A stretch of 64,000 nt of DNA from Pyrus communis (Eukaryota; Streptophyta; Magnoliopsida; Rosales; Rosaceae): NCBI RefSeq assembly GCF_963583255.1, contig NC_084811.1, forward strand, positions 15,332,088-15,396,087. Reading direction: 5' to 3'. The notes under the pieces are model-generated. The model was given only the letters and a program-made list of their open reading frames with translations. It was not told the DNA's origin and made no database searches. Made by a program: the position numbers and the translations under genes. This document shows, piece by piece, positions 24,340-34,484 of this stretch. Numbering within the stretch: position 1 is the first letter of the stretch; each line of letters starts with the position of its first letter.

Positions 24340-24428
24340 TTAGAAAATTTGCTAATCCCTTGGATTGTTTGTTTCTGTATTGTCTTTTAGATTTAGTTTT
24401 TATTTGTGTTTTGTTTGTTAAGAACAAC

Positions 24429-25514
24429 ATGGCACTTGATAACGCTTCTCTTTTGTCACAGCTCATGGAAAGGTCCCAAATGCAAAGAGTTGATATATCT
24501 AATCTTCAATCAAGGAATAACGTGTTTTCCAATACTTACAATTCGGATTGGAGTGATCATTCAAACTCTATGTGGTGGGAACCTCAAAATGCTCAACAAG
24601 GAGGATATTGGCAGCCACCACAACCTCATATTCAATATGCCCAACCAAACTCAAGTTCGTCAATAGATTATAATCAAAAGCTTAATGAATTAATTTGTTT
24701 GGTGCAGGGCTCACAAAATCAAGACAATGAGGCTCAACAAGAAGGATATTGGCAGCCATATGAGGAGTTCTATTCAACGCCTATGCAGCCACCACAAAGG
24801 TTGGACCACTTGGATAAGCAAATTGGGCAGATCGCGGAGTTCGTAGGACAGTTTCGAGACCAAGGCGAACTCCCTAGTTCAACCATTGCAAATCAGAAGG
24901 GAGAATTTGAAAACACCAATGCTATCATGTTGAGAAGTGACAAGGAGGTTGGAACGGACCCTCAACCATCAAAATCAAATCACAAGGAAGAGGAATACAC
25001 CCAACCCACGGAAAGGGTGGAAACACCTTTACCGGAGGCACCTATTGCTCCTATGCCATCTAATACAGGTATGGTTGTTCCAAATTTCATTATTTTTAAC
25101 CCCGTTCCAACAAGTATCCCTATTCCTTGCAGATTCATGACTTCCAAGGAAGAAGAAGGTGAAAAAGACATCTTGGAAGCCCTTTCAAAGGTGACAAGTA
25201 GGGAATGTCATGAATTCATCAAAGAGGACGTTCTTGAAACCACAAAATCCAAAGAAGTTAAATTTGATGACATTGAACAAGTCATAACCATCACTTGCAA
25301 TCTGGCCAAGTCCAATATCCCTGAAACTTTCAAAGGAGTGGTGTTTGTCATTGAGTTCTTGTCGGACAAAACAAGTAAGTTTTTTTCAAATTCCTTTACA
25401 TTTTATACTAACTTGCTGTTTTTTATGAATCAGGCACCTACACTAGAATTCAAACCATTGCCGGTTCACTTCAAGTATCACCTTCCATTCAAGGACCAAT
25501 TCCATGCCGTTTGA
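24429..25514 (+). CDS. reduced gag-like ORF of E5 (361 aa)
   Basis: ATG at 24429 gives MALDNASLLSQLMERSQMQ; an open frame extends upstream to the PBS but without an ATG. Regions in order: NTYNSDWSDHSNSMWW (near residue 40), two GYWQP blocks, coiled-coil-like RLDHLDKQIGQIAEFVGQF (near 130), acidic segment, then a Pol-start-like tail LEFKPLPVHFKYHLPFKDQ. The first two blocks match E6 Gag downstream of its zinc knuckle. The N-terminal Gag domain, zinc knuckle, protease and all of pol are gone. It converges with the aORF, 96 bp apart. The frame is kept in four copies of the family. Role unknown. Confidence 0.75.
   Translation: MALDNASLLSQLMERSQMQRVDISNLQSRNNVFSNTYNSDWSDHSNSMWWEPQNAQQGGYWQPPQPHIQYAQPNSSSSIDYNQKLNELICLVQGSQNQDNEAQQEGYWQPYEEFYSTPMQPPQRLDHLDKQIGQIAEFVGQFRDQGELPSSTIANQKGEFENTNAIMLRSDKEVGTDPQPSKSNHKEEEYTQPTERVETPLPEAPIAPMPSNTGMVVPNFIIFNPVPTSIPIPCRFMTSKEEEGEKDILEALSKVTSRECHEFIKEDVLETTKSKEVKFDDIEQVITITCNLAKSNIPETFKGVVFVIEFLSDKTSKFFSNSFTFYTNLLFFMNQAPTLEFKPLPVHFKYHLPFKDQFHAV
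25375..25433 (+). other. intron-like 59-bp segment in the gag-like ORF
   Basis: GTAAGT at the start, tatactaac branch-point-like string, T-rich stretch and aatcag at the end. The same arrangement is present at 682-740 (minus), 37565-37626 and 62010-62068. It is below the usual plant intron minimum and the frame is open through it. Splicing would shift the frame and remove the Pol-like tail, so real splicing is uncertain. Confidence 0.35.
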
Positions 25515-25610
25515 TTTTATTTATGTTAATAAAAAAAAAATAAAAAAATAAAAAAAAATAAAAAAAAAAAAAGAGAAAGAAAGATACTAAACATGGAGAA
25601 AGGTGGAGCT

Positions 25611-26282
25611 TCACAAAGGTTGTTTGCGTGAAGCCCCACTACGAGGCGCAGAAGCGGGAGGCATAGAAGCGGGAAGCATCGGAGCGGAAGCCATCGGAGC
25701 GGAAGCCATCGGAGCGGGAGGCATCGGAGCTAGAGCAGTCCAGGCCTCAATACTTGGCCAAGCGCTGGATGACCCAGGAAAAAGGTGCCTCTGGAGATAA
25801 GACGCAAGCCTTTGACGGTCACTGTGAATTCGACCCTCAGATTCTTGCAGCTCATCAAGCTTCCTCTTCATCCCCGACGAATAGTTATTTGCAAGCACAT
25901 GCAAACTTCTATTCTCGTACTTAAGCTGCTGGATCTCTTGCTTAAGTCTTTCCACCTCTGCCATCAACGATTCCACTTGGCGGGACCGAGCAAGCAGGCG
26001 TTGGCCCATGTTGGACACAGAACTCGCACACTGAACACTAAGTGCGAGGGACTCTTGAACGGCCAACTCATCGGACCGTCCTGACAGCAGCCTACTATCT
26101 TTTGGAGTGAGGAGGTTTTTAGCTACTATTGTAGCTGTTGTGGCGTCCTGCATCACAGAGTCTTCACCTGAAAGAGGACCGTTAGAAGATAAAAAAGAAG
26201 GGCGCCATACATTACCTTGACGGGGCGCAACCGGATCGCTGCTGAGACTCAAATCTAAGCTAAGGTTCGATGAGTTTGCCAT
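25611..26282 (-). CDS. aORF: antisense coiled-coil protein (223 aa) in E5
   Basis: ATG at 26282 (MANSSNLSLDLSLSSD). Residues 1-60 are Ser/Thr-rich and low in structure. Residues 98-165 form a strong heptad coiled coil (VESLMAEVERLKQEIQQL). Residues 184-212 are five-residue Met/Pro/Ala/Ser repeats, followed by a basic GASRKQPL end. No enzyme motif, signal peptide or membrane segment is seen. It is encoded against the element's sense strand and converges with the gag-like ORF. Antisense extra ORFs between pol and the 3' LTR are known in the related Tat lineage (for example Grande), but this protein is not one I can name. It is intact in three elements, which may reflect youth rather than selection. 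Confidence 0.75.
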   Translation of the reverse strand: MANSSNLSLDLSLSSDPVAPRQGNVWRPSFLSSNGPLSGEDSVMQDATTATIVAKNLLTPKDSRLLSGRSDELAVQESLALSVQCASSVSNMGQRLLARSRQVESLMAEVERLKQEIQQLKYENRSLHVLANNYSSGMKRKLDELQESEGRIHSDRQRLASYLQRHLFPGSSSAWPSIEAWTALAPMPPAPMASAPMASAPMLPASMPPASAPRSGASRKQPL

Positions 26283-26790
26283 TTTTTTCAAAAGTGTTCA
26301 AAGAGAAGGGGTGGATGGAGTTAAAATTTCACAAAGGGCCGGAGTCGAGTTTCAGGAATGGGAAATCTTCAGAGTGTGTGTGTTGGGGTGATTGATAGCT
26401 CTATAAAAAGCCAAGACGACGCGTCCACCGATTCAAAGAGCCGGATTTTCCGGCGTAATTTAGGCGACGCTCCCTCGGCTTTTCAGAAAACGCGTTCAAC
26501 TTTGTCAAAAGATTTCTGACAAAGCTGAAAACACGTGGAGGCCATCATCGCATCTACACATCTTTAGCCGACAAGCGCAAAGTTCGGCGACGCTTTCTCT
26601 GCTTTTCAGAAGACGCGTGCAGCTTTGTCAAAAGGAGCCGCATCTGCACTACCACGTGTCGTTCAGAAAGCGAAGGGGCGTCGTTCAGAAATCGAAGGGG
26701 CGCCTGCTCAGAAATCGAAGAGGCGTATTCAAAGATCGAAGAGGCGCCACTATTTCAAAGAGCCGGATTTGCGGGATCAAAACGTTTGTC
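26283..26790 (-). promoter_or_regulatory. putative aORF promoter region (E5 copy)
   Basis: Non-coding and GC-richer than its surroundings. On the minus strand a TATA-like ctttttatagag lies at 26401-26410, about 120 bp before the ATG. Upstream there is a duplicated block (ttttgacaaag...gcgttttctgaaaagc) and four tandem tttctgaacgacgcc-type repeats, with CACGTG G-boxes. It resembles an ordinary plant promoter more than LTR DNA. The best-kept copy is at 43440-43946. Confidence 0.55.
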
Positions 26791-26874
26791 GACAAGGGTA
26801 AAAAGTACCACCACTTGATATTATCTCTATATATGTTGACCTTCGTCTTTTATGGCAGGGCAAACCTGAAGAAA

Positions 26875-27144
26875 ATGCCCAACTCTCCCTCACCTCTGAG
26901 GGCGCACTCCCAGCAAAGCCTTTCAAAATACTCAATTCTTTCTTCTTCCCCAAAGATGATACCAGATGCCTGGAGTACATATGACCCAGGAGGAAACGGC
27001 GGATTGAAGCATGTGCTGATTCATTCACCGCTTCTTCAAAGCAAAGGTATCTCATATCATCAAGGTCAAAAGCAAATGTATCTCATATCATGCTCTTTCC
27101 CTGTCATTTTCTTTGTCCTTGTTCTTACTTGCATGGCAAAGTAA
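26875..27144 (+). CDS. small ORF (89 aa) divergent from aORF, hydrophobic C-terminus
   Basis: MPNSPSPLRAHSQQSLSKYS... ends with a hydrophobic stretch (SCSFPVIFFVLVLTCMAK) that could span a membrane. A TATA-like ctatatatg lies about 45 bp before the ATG. The same 89-aa frame is open at 43122-43391 (minus) and 46972-47241, with only a few substitutions. The copies are young, so conservation is weak evidence. It may equally be non-coding DNA of the aORF module. Confidence 0.35.
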   Translation: MPNSPSPLRAHSQQSLSKYSILSSSPKMIPDAWSTYDPGGNGGLKHVLIHSPLLQSKGISYHQGQKQMYLISCSFPVIFFVLVLTCMAK

Positions 27145-27266
27145 AAGAAGCAATCAGCCGGCACTTGGAGTCAGTCTTCCGATCTGGAGCCAACTGCCTG
27201 GAATCTATTCCTGATTGCTTACCTAGCGTTGCTCTCGAGTAGTCATCTTCAACGGTTGTTACACTT
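27145..27266 (+). other. E5 internal non-coding DNA up to the E6 insertion
   Basis: No gene is seen. It continues after E6 at 56266 (acacttccagagaagg), and cactt is the TSD. The uninterrupted form is at 47242-47380. Confidence 0.8.
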
Positions 27267-29460
27267 TGGTGCGAAAATTAACTTAACACACAAATTAACC
27301 CTCTTTTGACAATTGTAGCATATAAATAAGTAGGGATCGTTCTAAACCGGGGATTAGGAGGGATTGCTAAATCACTTGGAAACTGACTCAAAAACGTAAA
27401 ACAAAGGTTAAAACACTAAACTAGACTCAAATAATGCAAAGCTAAACAATAAAAACACTAAAACAAACCCAAAGACTCAAAACAGCCCCAAAACACTCAA
27501 AACTGCCTTAAAAACACTTTCTGGGCAGTTTTGAGCACTTTCACTAATTTGGACGAATTTGGGTAACAACTTGAATCAAAACACTCAAAAACACAATCTA
27601 AAACATATTCTAACTAATTAGACACTCTAAGACACTTGGGGATTTGGTTTTTGACGAAAATCAAACAAACAAAACAAATATGTAAAATAGGCAGATTCTG
27701 ACGAAATTGGTGAAATTAAGTGGATGGTGAGATGGCTAGGAGGTTTTTCTCCACACATGGCATACTTGCATACAAAATAATCTCCAGTTGCTTATTCGAT
27801 GAATTTATGAACCTCAACACCCCAAGTTAATTAGGTACGCTTAAATTAACTCTCAGATTTCCCTTAGGTCATTGAATTGAATGGAATTAGCGCATTGCAA
27901 TCAAATTATTCCTTAAAAGTTTTCTATATGAAAGCGCATGATAGAAAGACAATCAAAGATCATTAGGTTCTATGGAAATCATAGGTGTTGACGAGGCATT
28001 CGTAACTATGAAAGCGCATGATACTTATACCAAGAATTTACTTAACATAATTGCGACCAACAATCTTAACTACTCATGGATGTGAGTTCCCAACGATTAG
28101 GTGAAGTTCCCTCATATCCTAGCATCATGTTTATGCATGCAAATCAAGCGTGCACTCTCAATTCATATACATAAGCAAGTTTTAATTAAAATAGATAAGT
28201 AAATTGAATTCATCATTCATGAAATCACAACTGAAAATAATCAAATCATCATGCAAATATAACCATGGTTTCGAAATTCCCCCCTAGCCAAAGGGGGGAT
28301 TAGTTCCTCATGCTTGCACAACAAAAAGTATTGAATTTAAACATGGAAATCATAAGAAAGAATACACCTAAATGCTCAGCAATTCCAAGATGGATTCGAT
28401 GCACAGATTGGCTCCTCTTCCTCCTCCTTGCTGCGGCACAAAGTTAGGGTGATGGAATTGGTGGTTTTGGATGGTGTTTTCTAGTTTGGAGGGATGGAGG
28501 ATGGTTGATTATGGTGGGAAGGGTGCGGCAGAGATGTATGGATGTGTAGGGAGGTCTATGGAGGCTTAGAATGGAGAATGGAGGTGCGGCACAAGGGTTT
28601 CTGAATAGCATAAGGGGGTAGTACGAATTTGTGGCTGAAAATATGTTTATATAGTCCTAGGGTTTATTAGATTAGGGTTTACTTAGCAGATTTGGTGGAT
28701 TAGGGCCCTAGAATTCGGCCATAGTGATTCAAATCCACTTAGGAGAAGGTTTTGGCCCACATAGTTCTATAAACTGATTTGTATACCCAAATCCACAAGG
28801 ATTAGGCCTTGGAATTCAGAATCCCAAAGGGATTGGGCCTAGGAAGGTGCGGCTGATTTAGGGGGAAGGGTAGCTTGCCTTGCAAGGCAAGGTAAAGCCT
28901 TCTAGAAAGGTTTGGGCGCCACTTTTCTAGGGTTTCTAGAAAGAATAGGTTTTGTGGCAGATTTGGGCCTTCTAGACTAGGATGCTTCTAGAAATAGGTT
29001 CTAGAATGATCCATTTAGGTCCCCATGTAATTAGGAGTAAGACATGATAAGGTTTGGATAGGATAAGATGAGATAAGGTTTGGATAATGTTTTGGATAAT
29101 TGGATAATGTTAGATAAGGTTTTGGATAATGTTGGATAAGGTTGGATAAGGTTTTGGATAATGTTTCCTCTTTTCTTGCACTTTCCTTATCCACTTTGTC
29201 CTTAGCTTAGTTCCTTCCTCTTCTTATCACATTTCCACCTTCTTAAAGTCCAAATTCGTCCATCCATGTTAGCCCACATGCAAGCTCACCACCTAGTGTC
29301 CAAAATAGCTCCAAAATGCACCAAAATGCACTTTCTTGATACTTTAACCCATAGGACCTACAAACACACGAAATTGAGTTGTAATACGACATTAACTAAG
29401 AAATAATAGCACAAATGCACAAGAATAAGCTAGTTAAGTCGCCTAAATATGCTCCTATCA
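27267..29460 (-). mobile_element. 3' LTR of E6 (type B)
   Basis: On the minus strand TGATAGGAGCATATTTAGGC to TTTTCGCACCA. TATATAAA at 28646-28653. A ggataaggttttggataatg-type tandem repeat lies at about 29040-29165 in U3. No 46-nt hairpin of the A/C form was seen. Confidence 0.95.
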
Positions 29461-29475
29461 AATTCCCCCACACTT
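29461..29475 (-). promoter_or_regulatory. polypurine tract of E6
   Basis: On the minus strand AAGTGTGGGGGAATT immediately before the LTR. A second motif, ttgatttaagtgtggggggg, occurs at about 31197-31220, just after the pol region. Confidence 0.9.
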
Positions 29476-31428
29476 ATCTTTTGCTAGTCCTCGAGCAAAA
29501 CAAATAAACAAAAGAAACAAAACATATAATCTAAACCTTCCAACGTTCGTCTCAGGGATTTCCAATGAAACATGACATGCCAAAGATCACCACTCACATA
29601 GATTTAAGCAATCCTTACCCTCGAGCATACTTAATCATAGTCACCATTCACTAGCTCGCATTTAATCAATTAAAACAACATTTTGAATGTAGTAACATGC
29701 CTTACAGAATTCCCTCAATTCCTTACTAGGTGTACTCTCAATTTTCACACAGATTTTCTAACTACACTCCCTACACTAGGTATACGTGAGAAGATTGATG
29801 TAAACATGTAGACGAACACTCACATATGTTATAACAAGGAAAGCATTTTCTGGAATTATTAACATGTATGTATATGATCTCATGAATGGAATGCTACTAC
29901 CTAGATACGAGAACCAGGGATACCATATGCTCCAAACCCACTTTAAACTCCACATATTGAAACACATAACAATCAAGATAGAAGTCAAAGGGTTGTAACG
30001 AGGCTAGGGTATTGGCTAACAACGAAAGGTAAAGGATAACAAACATTCTTAAAGCAATAATGAGCAAAGTATTGGATTAGGCACTTAGAATTCCCTTTAT
30101 AACGCGGAAGTCAACTTTGATCACCCAAGGGGGAATCACACAAAACTTAGGGCCATATTCAAACTTTTTGGACCCTTTCTTCAACAATCAACACTTGTGA
30201 GTTCATTCTCACTTATTTTCACTCTTTTTCTTTCTTTTCTTCTTCTTTTTTTCTTCTTTTTCACAATTTTTTTTTTTTCTTTTCGTTTTTTTTTTTTTTT
30301 TTTCTTTCTTTTCTCGTGCCCCTTTTAAGACTTTGGCACACACACACTCACAAAATACCTTCCCCCACACTCGTTTTCTGCACAAATGTCACTCAAAAGG
30401 AATTCCTTTTACATTATGCTCCACTATACTTTAAGAACAAAGGTATGGGAAGTCCTATTCTAGGCTAGGTAAGGATGATGTGGTTAACAAGAAAATAGGC
30501 TAAATAAGGCTCAAGGGGGTTTAAACCTACAATACAAGTGACAAGGGTGGATTCGGCTATTTGGCTATGGTGGTGACTACTACACAACTTCATCTTGTTA
30601 TTTGTTATGCTAATCAATTTCATGCTTTGAATAAAACGGGTATGAGTTCTAGTATTTGGAACTATAGTGATGAAACGCATTCTAAGTAGCAACCAAGCAA
30701 AGAATAATGAGATCATGCAACGACTTTTAGAAAACAAGAATGCACAGATTAATAACTCTCCAAATAAACGTTTAGGCTCAAGTCTCTCAGGGATGTAGCG
30801 TTTGTTTGAGTTCCTTCCTTCAAGCATGTTACAAAAACTGATTTTATCTTTTGCAATTACATGTGAATTCGTAAACTATAACTACAACCAAGCATAAACC
30901 AAAGAGCAAATCAAACTTCCATCATTGTTTGTAACTCTCTTTAACAGTCATGCATTAAAAACCAAATCCTCATCATTGTGTTGGAAGGTACCCTAAGACA
31001 CAAACAAACACACAAAAACAACTCTTTTTGGCTTTTTCAAAACACTTTTTTCAATTTTTTTTCAAATTTTCGGATTTTTACTTCAACACACACCAAAATA
31101 GCTCAAAATGCATTAAAAACACCTAAAAACAGTGAGAAACAACATTAGAAGTGATAGGTGATAGAATCCCACGAATTTTGCATAAAAAACACTTGTTTAC
31201 CCCCCCACACTTAAATCAAACATTGTCCTCAATGTTTCACACAAAGACTCACATAAAAGCAAACAAATAATAAGCAACTAAGCATGATAAAATAAACAGC
31301 AAGGAGAAGGGTTTAGAAACGCAAATCTGGGTTTGGAATGGAAGTTCCATCTTCTCCTTGTCGAATACATGGGTTGCCTCCCAAGAAGCGCTTGCTTTAA
31401 CGTCTTCCAGCCGGACGAATACGCCATG
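29476..31428 (-). other. 3' non-coding region of E6
   Basis: About 1.95 kb with no convincing gene. It contains the PPT-like motif (31197-31220) and a pyrimidine-rich tract on the plus strand (30220-30310). After the pol stop codon it reads ggctggaagacgttaaagcaag, then cttgggaggcaaccc and aggagaagatgg. In type A elements the aORF module sits between these last two strings. Confidence 0.85.
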
Positions 31429-34400
31429 CTAAGCTTCACTAGTAGTACCCACGGCATGGAGGGGTACATCATCCACCACATGCTCCTCGAAGTTCTCGTA
31501 GTAGGGCTTTAATCGATGGCCATTCACCGTGAACTCTTGTCCTGTTTTCAAGCTTTGAACTTGGACTGCACCATAAGGAAAAACATTAGTAATAACAAAC
31601 GGGCCAACCCACTTAGAACGCAACTTACCAGGAAACAAGCGAAGGCGGGAATTAAAGAGTAGCACTTTCTGCCCAATAGAGAATGATTTGCCTCGAATCA
31701 TCTTATCATGAAAAGCCTTTGTCTTTTCCTTGTAAATTCGAGCGTTGTCATACGCCTCGTTCCTAATCTCTTCTAATTCATTCAATTGGAGCTTCCTGTG
31801 AAGTCCAGCCGCATCAATGTCCATGTTGAATGTCTTGATGGCCCAATGCGCCTTGTGCTCCAATTCCACGGGAAGATGGCATGGTTTGCCATAAATGAGC
31901 CGAAATGGGGACATGCCCAGGGGGGTCTTGTAAGCCGTGCGATATGCCCACAACGCATCCTCCAACCGTACACTCCAATCCTTCCTTGTAGGGCCCACGG
32001 TTTTTTCTAGAATCTGCTTAATCTCCCTATTTGAAACCTCGGCTTGCCCATTGGTCTGAGGATGATAAGGTGTTGAAACCTTATGCGTGACGTTGTACTT
32101 CTTGAGCAAAGCCTCAATGGTTCGATTGCAAAAGTGAGATCCTCCATCACTTATGATCACTCGTGGCATTCCAAACCTTGCAAAAAGGTTAGTTCTAATG
32201 AAATCTGCAACCACTCGAGAATCATTAGTTCGGGTGGCTTTTGCTTCCACCCATTTCGATACATAATCCACAGCAAGTAAGATATACAAGAAACCATGTG
32301 AGGAAGGAAAAGGACCCATAAAATCAATACCCCAAACATCAAAAATTTCAACCGGGAGAATAACATTTTGCGGCATTTGATCCTTTGCACTAATGTTGCC
32401 CATTCTTTGGCAACGATCACAAGACATACAAAAGTTTCTAGCATCCTTAAATAAAGTTGGCCAATAGAATCCACATTCTAAAACCTTAAGGGCTGTGCGT
32501 TGTGTCCCAAAGTGTCCCCCACATGCATAAGTGTGACAAAATGTTAAAATAGAAGTGAATTCCATGTCATGCACACACTTACGTATAATCTGATCCGAGC
32601 AATATTTCCACAAGTATGGATCATCCCAAACATAAAACCTAGCGTCTTTTTTCAATTTATCACGTTGGTTTCTAGTTAAAGTGGTAGGAACTTGTTTAGT
32701 CACCAAATAATTTACCAAATCCGCATACCAAGGCTCACTTACCTTAATGGATAACAATTGCTCGTCAGGGAATGTTTCTACAATAGGGTACGGCTCCTCC
32801 TCATGTATCATGCGGCTTAGGTGGTCAGCCACCACATTTTCACTTCCCTTTTTGTCCTTGATTTCGATGTCAAACTCTTGAAGAAGTAGCATCCATCGAA
32901 TTAGCCGTGGTTTGGCTTCCTTCTTCGTGAACAAGTACTTTAAAGCTGCATGATCAGTGAAAATAATAACCTTAGTACCAAGTAAATATGATCGAAATTT
33001 ATCTAAAGCAAAGACAATGGCAAGAAGTTCTTTTTCAGTAGTTGAATAGTTCAATTGAGCGTCATTCAACGTCCGAGATGCGTAGTAGATGACATGCGGC
33101 TTCTTGTCCTTCCTTTGGCCTAAAACAGCCCCTAACGCATAGTCGGATGCATCACACATTAGCTCGAACGGAAGACTCCAATCTGGTGGCACAATGATGG
33201 GTGCCGTGGTTAGCATGTCCTTGAGGAGTTGGAAAGCTGCCGTGCATTCCTTGGTGAAGTCGAAAGGTGCATCTTTTTGTAGGAGGCGGCATAAAGGTTG
33301 GGAGATCTTCGAGAAATCCTTGATGAACCTCCTATAAAAACCTGCATGTCCAAGGAACGAACGAACCTCTCTAACCGAAGTAGGAGAGGGTAAGTGACGC
33401 ACAAGATCTATTTTTGATTTATCTACCTCAATACCTTTTTCAGAAATAATATGACCTAAAACTATGCCTTGTTTAACCATGAAATGACATTTCTCCCAAT
33501 TTAACACAAGGTTAGTTTCAATGCATCGTTTTAAAATCAAACTAAGATTATTCAAACAACCATCAAATGAATCACCAAAAACGCTGAAATCATCCATAAA
33601 AACTTCAATAATTTTCTCAACGTAATCTGAAAATATGCTCATCATGCATCTTTGAAATGTGGCAGGTGCATTACATAAACCAAATGGCATACGACGATAA
33701 GCAAATGTACCAAAAGGGCATGTGAAAGTGGTTTTTTCTTGATCTTCTGGGGCTATCACAATTTGATTATAACCTGAATACCCATCAAGAAAACAATAAA
33801 ACGCATAACCCGCTAACCTTTCAAGCATTTGATCAATGAATGGCAAGGGAAAATGATATTTCCTTGTCGTGGCATTGAGCTTCCTATAGTCAATACAAAC
33901 CCTCCAACCTGTTTGGATTCGCGTAGGAACAAGCTCATTTTCGGCATTTGTCACCACAGTTACTCCGGATTTCTTTGGGACACATTGCACCGGAGACACC
34001 CACCGACTGTCTGAAATTGGATAGATCACTCCACAATCCAAGAGCTTGATTATCTCCTTCTTCACAACTTCCATCATTGGAGGGTTGAGTCGGCGTTGAG
34101 CCTCTCGAGATGCTTTGGTCCCCTCCTCCAAAAGTATACGATGCATGCACGTGGTTGGGCTTATTCCCTTGATGTCGGCCAACGTCCAACCAATCGCAGT
34201 TTTGTACTCCTTTAACACCCTCACTAACTTACCTTCTTCTTGTGCCGTGAGTGAGGAGGATATGATGACGGGCAAGGTCTCTTGGTCTCCCAAGAAAACA
34301 TACTTCAAATGGCTTGGCAATGGTTTAAGTTCAAGGGAAGGTGGCTGCACAACTGAAGGAATGGGCTTATTAGTCGAAATTGGAATTGAAATTAGGTCCG

Positions 34401-34484
34401 AAGACTTACCAGATTGTAGTGGCAATGACTCAAGGGCAGCCACTATCTCAACCATGTCAACACTAGGGGGCACGGCATGGTGCT
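31429..34484 (-). CDS. Gag-Pol of E6, C-terminal part: RT, RNase H, integrase
   Basis: Continues the gag frame from 51462 after the E7 insertion. 34479-31429 supplies 1,017 codons including the stop. Domain order: RT with FMDD catalytic motif (33586-33600) and [15 protein letters not shown]; RNase H with CDASD, TEKELLA and FTDHAAL; integrase with a zinc-binding H-H-C-C region ([11 protein letters not shown] ... CMSCDRC, about 32400-32560) and catalytic D, D, E in DFMGP (near 32320), SDGGSHF (near 32145) and GQAEVSNRE (near 32035). It ends with a GPF-type module and no chromodomain. All catalytic residues looked for are present. It would copy and integrate E6 and could serve the type A elements in trans. 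Confidence 0.93.

Noticed and set aside
24321..24428. N-terminal extension of the gag-like ORF through the PBS
   Set aside because: It begins with a non-ATG codon, its first codons are the PBS itself, and the hydrophobic stretch is translated T-rich leader; the ATG at 24429 is the supported start.
26283..26790. Possible pararetrovirus promoter
   Set aside because: G-boxes and repeats are present, but no pararetroviral coding sequence or recognisable viral promoter layout accompanies it.
26617..26874. N-terminal extension of the small ORF (175-aa frame from 26617)
   Set aside because: It runs through the tandem repeats of the aORF promoter and is not kept as one frame in the other copies; only the 89-aa part is shared.
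27170..27185. agtcttccgatctgg, which resembles the end of a sequencing adapter
   Set aside because: The same string with full flanking context is present in E7 (47268-47283) and E8 (inverted), so it is genuine element DNA and the match is chance.
30465..30827. 120-aa minus-strand frame after pol in E6, considered as an env-like gene
   Set aside because: It lies in the non-coding 3' region, is disrupted in the homologous regions of E5, E7 and E8, and has no signal peptide or transmembrane pattern.
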